NCBI GenBank assembly: GCA_001247695.2
Contig: LGRX02034861.1
Coordinates: 1-13,279, forward strand
DNA from: Cymbomonas tetramitiformis
Taxonomy: Eukaryota; Chlorophyta; Pyramimonadophyceae; Pyramimonadales; Pyramimonadaceae
Length of the DNA: 13,279 nt
Direction of reading: 5' to 3'
Each line of letters starts with the position of its first letter. Within the stretch, counting starts at the first letter, position 1. This document shows positions 9,402 to 13,279 of the stretch, in pieces. A program made the position numbers and the translations under genes. The notes under the pieces were generated by a model. It did no database searches. It was given only the letters and a program-made list of their open reading frames with translations, and had not been told where the DNA came from.

Positions 9402-10560
9402 CGAGCCACCTGGCAGTACCGTCTGCACAAAATGCGTCGACGCTGAATCGCCGGCATGTCATATCTTGCATCATCAAGGTGACCCATGACGAGCTGCCGT
9501 TAAAGCTTGCGGCTGCGTACTATGCAGCTCCACTCTGTCGGTGATGAAGGGTTTCTGCGGTAATCGTCACTGTGAAATGATTCACATCGCGGTGCAGATT
9601 GGTGTTCTCGTCGAATTGCCTCGGCCATCGCAAGCATGCCACTTTCTATTATATCGCACACAGGCTGGCGCGCATGGTGCGCGCTCGGGGAGCTGAGGAC
9701 AATGCCCTTCCTATCTGCCCTCCTCACGTCAGGACGAATCTGCACCTTCAGTGGACGTGCAATGCGGTGCGAACGCCCGGAACTATGGCCTCGGGCTATA
9801 GAGGCCCCCGAAGCTCGTTCGATGTGGGTGAAGCGCACCTGTTGATGAGCTGAGGAGGGGGGCGGCCTCCCACAGGAACCGACATGGCCTTCTGGAACAT
9901 CCAGGCGCTGCTCAGAGAGGGGCTGTACGCATTCAGGCTCTGCACCCCCGCAGCCCCCTCCCCGCAATTGAGGCCGCACGCGTGGGGATGGGAGGATCCC
10001 TGTGAGCGTGGGGCCTTGTTCTGTTGGACTGCGCGGCGACGTCCTGACAGAGCATTCATGCGAAGTGCACGGTGGGACCGCACCACCGGGGGAAATCGAT
10101 TGGCGCGAGGCAGTCGACTGACCGGCTCGCTGCCTCGAGCTTTGAGCGCATCTTCCTCGTCTAACCTTCACGCAGCTGCTGCAGCAAAAAGTCTCAAAAT
10201 GTGGAGCGCCATCTCTGACTTTGTTCGCACATGCGGAGCGCCATCTCCGCTTTGCTGGGGCGACCAGGCGCGCCTCTGATGTGGCATGGTTCCACCGGCC
10301 GTGCGGCGCATATCCATCGGCGGGGCAAGATCTGCGCTCCACCGAGCAGGGGGGGACCTCGCCAGAGTGTGCTCTGGGCAAGGATCTATCCGACGGTGCG
10401 GCACCCACCTTCAAGGCTTCTCGGTCCAGTTGGTTCCACTCTACTGCCTCCACCACTCCGTCTGTCAACCGCCGCTGCCAGTGTCGCCCCCGATCCCTGA
10501 CATTAGGTCTCAGAGCGTGGCGGTGTAAGCTCCGGCCGGCACTGTCTGGCGTGACTTAGC
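9402..10560. other. GC-rich region with a 322-codon minus-strand ORF (9500-10468) of doubtful coding status
   Basis: The longest ORF of the window is here, on the minus strand. Its product is rich in Arg, Ser, Pro and Gly, has no hydrophobic core pattern, no motif and no recognised domain. Overlapping plus-strand frames (9884-10279, 10221-10559) are also long, as expected for GC-rich DNA with few stop codons. A short duplication (gcggagcgccatctc-like words at about 10202 and 10233) lies inside. I cannot assign a gene; an unrecognised transposon remnant is possible. Confidence 0.3.
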
Positions 10561-10869
10561 GGTTGTCAAGTGCGTGCAGGTCGCCGTCATGAGAGCTCTT
10601 GGTGAGCGGTTGTCACGTGCGCGCAGGTCGCCGTCATGAGAGCTCTTGGTGAGCGGTTGTCACGTGCGCGCAGGTCGCCGTCATGAGAGCTCTTGGTGAG
10701 CGGTTGTCACGGCGCGCGCAGGCCGCCGTCATGAGAGCTCTTGGTGAGCGGTTGTTACGTGCGCGCAGGTCGCCGTCATGAGACCTCTTGGTGAGCGGTT
10801 GTCACGTGCGTGCAGGTCGCCGTCATGAGAGCTCTTGGTGAGCAGTTGTCACGTGCGCGCAGGTCGCCT
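10561..10869. repeat. 47-bp minisatellite B, left block (six units plus a partial)
   Basis: Units begin at 10561, 10608, 10655, 10702, 10750, 10797 and 10844. The unit contains ggttgtcacgtgcgcgcagg, tcgccgtcat and gagagctcttggtgagc. The fourth unit has one extra base. Four of the units here carry CACGTG; all contain the GAGCTC-type palindrome except one with a substitution. The last unit stops after aggtcgcc, where the palindrome begins. Confidence 0.97.
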
Positions 10870-11376
10870 GATCTCATGATCAATGCAATCTCTGATTCGT
10901 TGCTTTTTGGATGTCAGACTATTTTTCTTCCAGCTTGCTGTGTTTTCTTGATCACCACCATATAACACAACGTTCCTAGTTGTGGCACAATTTGTTTTAG
11001 ACGAAGTGACCCGGGCAGCTCGCTTCAATGGCCGTGAGGTGATTTGTTGCTGAATGAGATAAGGCAGACGAACTGCCGTGGGATTGGATGATTGACCACC
11101 CGCGCCCCGCAAACCACCAAAGAAGTTTTCAAGGGGATCGGAGTTTAAGCGTCTAGGCTTTATACCAATTTCGCCCTCAGTATGAAACATTTCGCGCATA
11201 AAGCCAAAGAAACCATCGATGGTGAGTTGCAAATCGAACATAGTTTCATGAGTGATGAAACAATCGAGGTTGTCTTCAGCTTCGTCACGCCAGTTGGTAA
11301 AAAATTCCTCAAGGCGGCGCATCTTAGCTTCGACCTTATTGATTCCACAGGCATACATCATTGTGTCATTGTTCAA
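10849..11376 (-). pseudogene. P-element/THAP9-type transposase, C-terminal fragment (left arm)
   Basis: The minus-strand ORF of about 175 codons carries, at about residues 77-101, LNSDPLENFFGGLRGAGG followed by QSSNPTA. This is the hallmark of the C-terminal RNase H part of P-superfamily transposases (family pattern: LsqDxLExFFgxiRxxGG..NPTa). It is preceded by LQLTIDGFFGFMREMF, matching the helix that normally lies before it. The Glu of DPLENFF is a candidate for the third catalytic acid (inference). The THAP DNA-binding domain, the first two catalytic aspartates and the GTP-binding insertion are absent; the frame begins at the palindrome spacer. The first ATG is at 11359-11361. The last codons run into the minisatellite. 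It is a fragment and cannot be an active transposase alone. Confidence 0.85.
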
Positions 11377-11898
11377 TATATATTTTCGATAAATTGAACA
11401 ATGACACGATGATGTATGCCTGTGGAATCAATAAGGTCGAAGCTAAGATGCGCCGCCTTGAGGATTTTTTTACCAACTGGCGTGACGAAGCTGAAGACAA
11501 CCTCGATTGTTTCATCACTCATGAAACTATGTTCGATTTGCAACTCACCATCGATGGTTTCTTTGGCTTTATGCGCGAAATGTTTCATACTGAGGGCGAA
11601 ATTGGTATAAAGCCTAGACGCTTAAACTCTGATCCCCTTGAAAACTTCTTTGGTGTTTTGCGGGGCGCGGGTGGTCAATCATCCAATCCCACGGCAGTTC
11701 GTCTGCCTTATCTCTTTCAGCAACAAATCACCTCACGGCCATTGAAGCGAGCTGCCCGGGTCACTTCGTCTAAAACAAATTGTGCCACAACTAGGAACGT
11801 TGTGTTATATGGTGGTGATCAAGAAAACACAGCAAGCTGGAAAAAAATAGTCTGACATCCAAAAAGCGACGAATCGGGGATTGCATTGATCATGAGAG
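10872..11898. mobile_element. 1.03-kb near-perfect palindrome made of two head-to-head P-type transposase fragments
   Basis: The left arm 10872-11377 and right arm 11393-11898 are reverse complements around a 15-bp AT-rich spacer (11378-11392). I count about eight substitutions and one single-base indel, roughly 98% identity. It splits the 47-bp minisatellite: the array stops at aggtcgcc (10869) and resumes with tcatgagagctc at about 11892, so almost no array sequence is lost. Each arm ends in the minisatellite-like word tctcatgat/atcatgaga. The 8-bp target-site duplication expected of a P element, and P-type terminal repeats, are not visible. It is therefore a foldback-like derivative, not an intact element. 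Confidence 0.93.
11361..11855 (+). pseudogene. P-element/THAP9-type transposase, C-terminal fragment (right arm)
   Basis: The plus-strand ORF is the mirror copy of the left-arm fragment and keeps the LNSDPLENFFG motif and the NPTA tail. Differences include EDFF for EEFF, FFGVLRG for FFGGLRG, and LPYLFQQQ for LPYLIQQQ. A one-base deletion in the A run near 11844 shifts the frame, so the peptide ends ASWKKIV while the left copy continues about 25 residues further. The upstream residues before MMYACGINKVEAK come from the spacer and are not native. Comparison of the two copies shows where this one broke. Confidence 0.85.
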
Positions 11899-12288
11899 CT
11901 CTTGGTGAGTGGTTGTCACGTGCGCGCAGGTCGCCGTCATGAGAGCTCTTGGTGAGCGGTTGTCACGTGCGCGCAGGTCGCCGTCATGAGAGCTCTTGGT
12001 GAGCGGTTGTCACGTGCGCGCAGGTCACCGTCATGAGAGCTCTTGGTGAGCGGTTGTCACGTGCGCGCAGGCCGCCGTCATGAGAGCTCTTGGTGAGCGG
12101 TTGTCACGTGCGCGCAGGTCGCCGTCGTGAGCTCTTGGTGAGCGGTTGTCACGTGCGCGCAGGCCGCCGTCATGAGAGCTATTGGTGAGCGGTTGTCACG
12201 TGCGCGCAGGTCGCCGTCATGAGAGCTCTTGGTGAGCGGTTGTCACGTTCGTGCAGGTCGCCGTCATGAGAGCTCTTGGTGAGTGGTT
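11893..12288. repeat. 47-bp minisatellite B, right block (eight units)
   Basis: Units begin at 11911, 11958, 12005, 12052, 12099, 12144, 12191 and 12238, in the same orientation as the left block; a final start at 12285 runs into the next inverted repeat. The fifth unit is 45 bp because of a 2-bp deletion around gtcgtgagctc. Seven of the eight carry CACGTG. With the left block there are about 15 units and 11 CACGTG sites. The period is not a multiple of three, and ORFs across it are repeat artefacts. Confidence 0.97.
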
Positions 12289-12580
12289 CTGATGCAAGGA
12301 ACCATCTCCTCCTCCAGGAATCGCTGGAAGGGTTGTGCCTGTCGCTCGCCGACGTCGGATGACTGATGAAGCAGCGCACGCGAGTGATACTGACGTGGAG
12401 ATCGCATCTCCGCATCACTCTTGTTTCCATCGATCTCCGCGTCACGATCCCTCGCGCGCGCTGCTTCATCAATCATCCTGCACCGGCGAGCGACAGGCGC
12501 GACTCCTCTAGGTCTTCCTAAATCAGGAGATGGTTCCTTGCATCAAAACTGCTTACTAAGAGTTCTCATGACGCCCGCCT
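12255..12580. mobile_element. Older inverted-repeat (foldback/MITE-like) element, arms about 150 bp
   Basis: The left arm (about 12255-12404) and right arm (about 12431-12580) are complementary at roughly 80%, with a 26-bp spacer. The best-conserved block is tgatgcaaggaaccatctcc at 12290-12309 and its complement ending at 12545. A second block is gcctgtcgctcgccg with complement in 12480-12500. The symmetry continues outward: the left outer part is the last minisatellite unit, and the right outer part (12546-12580, actgcttactaagagttctc) is a diverged unit in reverse orientation. No coding capacity is evident. It is clearly older than the 1.03-kb palindrome. Confidence 0.85.
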
Positions 12581-13170
12581 GCTTCGTCTGTCCGAATACC
12601 GCAACGGCACGGCCTCTAGTATCCGCCTCGAGGCGCTGTCCGGTCAGAGCCAGCTCCTTCTCGGGATTCCCGAGGCATCAGGCAACAGTGCGCAGATCCC
12701 GGCGCCTGCAATGCGCCAGAGCCCTCCTCTGATTGGCTCCGAAAATGCAACAAGGTGAGCATCCAGCATTTTCCTTTCACCCCACCCCACCCTAGGGCGC
12801 ATGGCGCCCTCCTCTGCCTGCAGTTGGGTGCGATTACGCAATGGAGAGGGCCATCACAATGACGGGCCGCTTGCTCAGCATAGCAGCATACCATCAGCTT
12901 GCCCGGACGTCGCCGGCAAACCAAGCCCGTGCACGCAGAGCCAGGCGGCGGACGGCTCAGATATCACCAGCCCTAGGGAGTGGGCGGCATATGAGGAGGC
13001 AACACTGTGAGCGACACCATTGGGCGGGAAGCGCGCCCGGGCGCACCAGATGGCGGGTCAAAGCACCGAACCCGCCAAAAGAGAGCGGCGACTGAATGCC
13101 GCTGGCATCGCCAACCTGCCACCCCCCTTCCGCCCCCGACGAAGCCGTCAGCATCCCATCAGTCTCCGCA
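12581..13170. other. GC-rich stretch, no supported gene
   Basis: Several overlapping ORFs on both strands (for example minus 12644-12841, ending with LLPDASGIPRRSWL, and minus 12957-13250) have protein-like patches but no motif and no clear splice borders. A CCCCACCCCACCC tract lies at 12781-12793. I see no RNA gene, promoter or mobile-element signature. Confidence 0.4.
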
Positions 13171-13279
13171 CTCCAGCAGCCGTTCCTGGCACTGCCACAA
13201 TGGCGGTGAGATCTCCGGCGCTCCAGCAGCCGTTCCTGGCGCTGCCACAATGGCGGTGAGATCTCCTGGCGCTCCAGCA
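13171..13279. repeat. 50-51-bp tandem repeat running off the window end
   Basis: Units start at 13171, 13221 and 13272 (truncated). The unit includes ctccagcagccgttcctggc and ccacaatggcggtgagatct. The first two starts are 50 bp apart, the next 51. Each unit contains GGCGGTGAGATC, which would be a good splice donor on the plus strand. The array probably continues right of the window. Confidence 0.95.

Noticed and set aside
9500..10468. 322-codon minus-strand ORF as a real gene
   Set aside because: Arg/Ser/Pro-rich with no motif or hydrophobic pattern, and long open frames exist on the other strand too. Kept only as a note in the region entry.
11160..11610. ORFs on the opposite strands of the palindrome arms (11160-11354, 11182-11397, 11373-11588, 11416-11610)
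   Set aside because: They are antisense or off-frame shadows of the transposase fragments and lack its motif.
10872..11898. Palindrome as a sequencing fold-back (missed adapter) artefact
   Set aside because: An artefact would mirror the flanks too. Here the flanking minisatellite has the same orientation on both sides, and the arms differ by about 2% including a frame-changing indel. Long-read confirmation is still worthwhile.
10561..12288. CRISPR-like array of short repeats
   Set aside because: The 47-bp units are contiguous with no unique spacers; this is a eukaryotic minisatellite.
12179..12476. ORFs at the right end of the 47-bp array
   Set aside because: They run through minisatellite units and the older inverted repeat; the open frame is a by-product of repeats.

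Overview
The window looks like nuclear DNA from a photosynthetic eukaryote, most likely a green alga or relative. The main evidence is the left end: four minus-strand exons with GT..AG introns that join in consistent phase into the N-terminal Rossmann half of an atypical short-chain dehydrogenase/reductase of the plant At5g02240/TIC62-like type. The window also has spliced, intron-rich architecture, many minisatellites, fragments of a P-superfamily DNA transposon, and no bacterial-style operons, ribosome-binding sites or densely packed ORFs. The species cannot be named from sequence alone.

Layout. (1) 1-1382: a 50-bp tandem repeat sitting on the splice donor of the last visible exon, then the SDR-like gene, which runs leftward out of the window. 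(2) 1383-6300: gene-poor and becoming AT-rich, with a few exon-like islands that have good splice borders but no recognised family (plus 1643-1870, plus 4629-4795, minus 5930-6229). (3) 6300-7405: remains of an unidentified repeated coding sequence, including a 212-bp-arm inverted repeat whose two arms encode the same peptide on opposite strands (about 93% identical). (4) 7570-8120: two good candidate minus-strand exons separated by an intron-like stretch holding a 42-bp minisatellite. (5) 8120-10560: GC-rich sequence without a convincing gene, with a perfect three-copy 47-bp minisatellite. (6) 10561-12580: the most striking segment. A 47-bp minisatellite (about 15 units, 11 of them carrying CACGTG) is split by a 1.03-kb near-perfect palindrome (about 98% arm identity). 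Each arm encodes the C-terminal part of a P-element/THAP9-type transposase. Directly to its right, a third, older inverted repeat (arms about 150 bp, roughly 80% identical) has an outer end that includes one minisatellite unit in reverse orientation. (7) 12581-13279: unassigned GC-rich sequence ending in another tandem repeat of about 50 bp.

The genes do not form a pathway. The clear story is one housekeeping-type gene next to a repeat-rich region where three long inverted repeats, two of them carrying coding fragments, lie within 6 kb. A head-to-head pair of transposase fragments could be transcribed into a long hairpin RNA. That is the best candidate here for something functionally new, but it is inference only.
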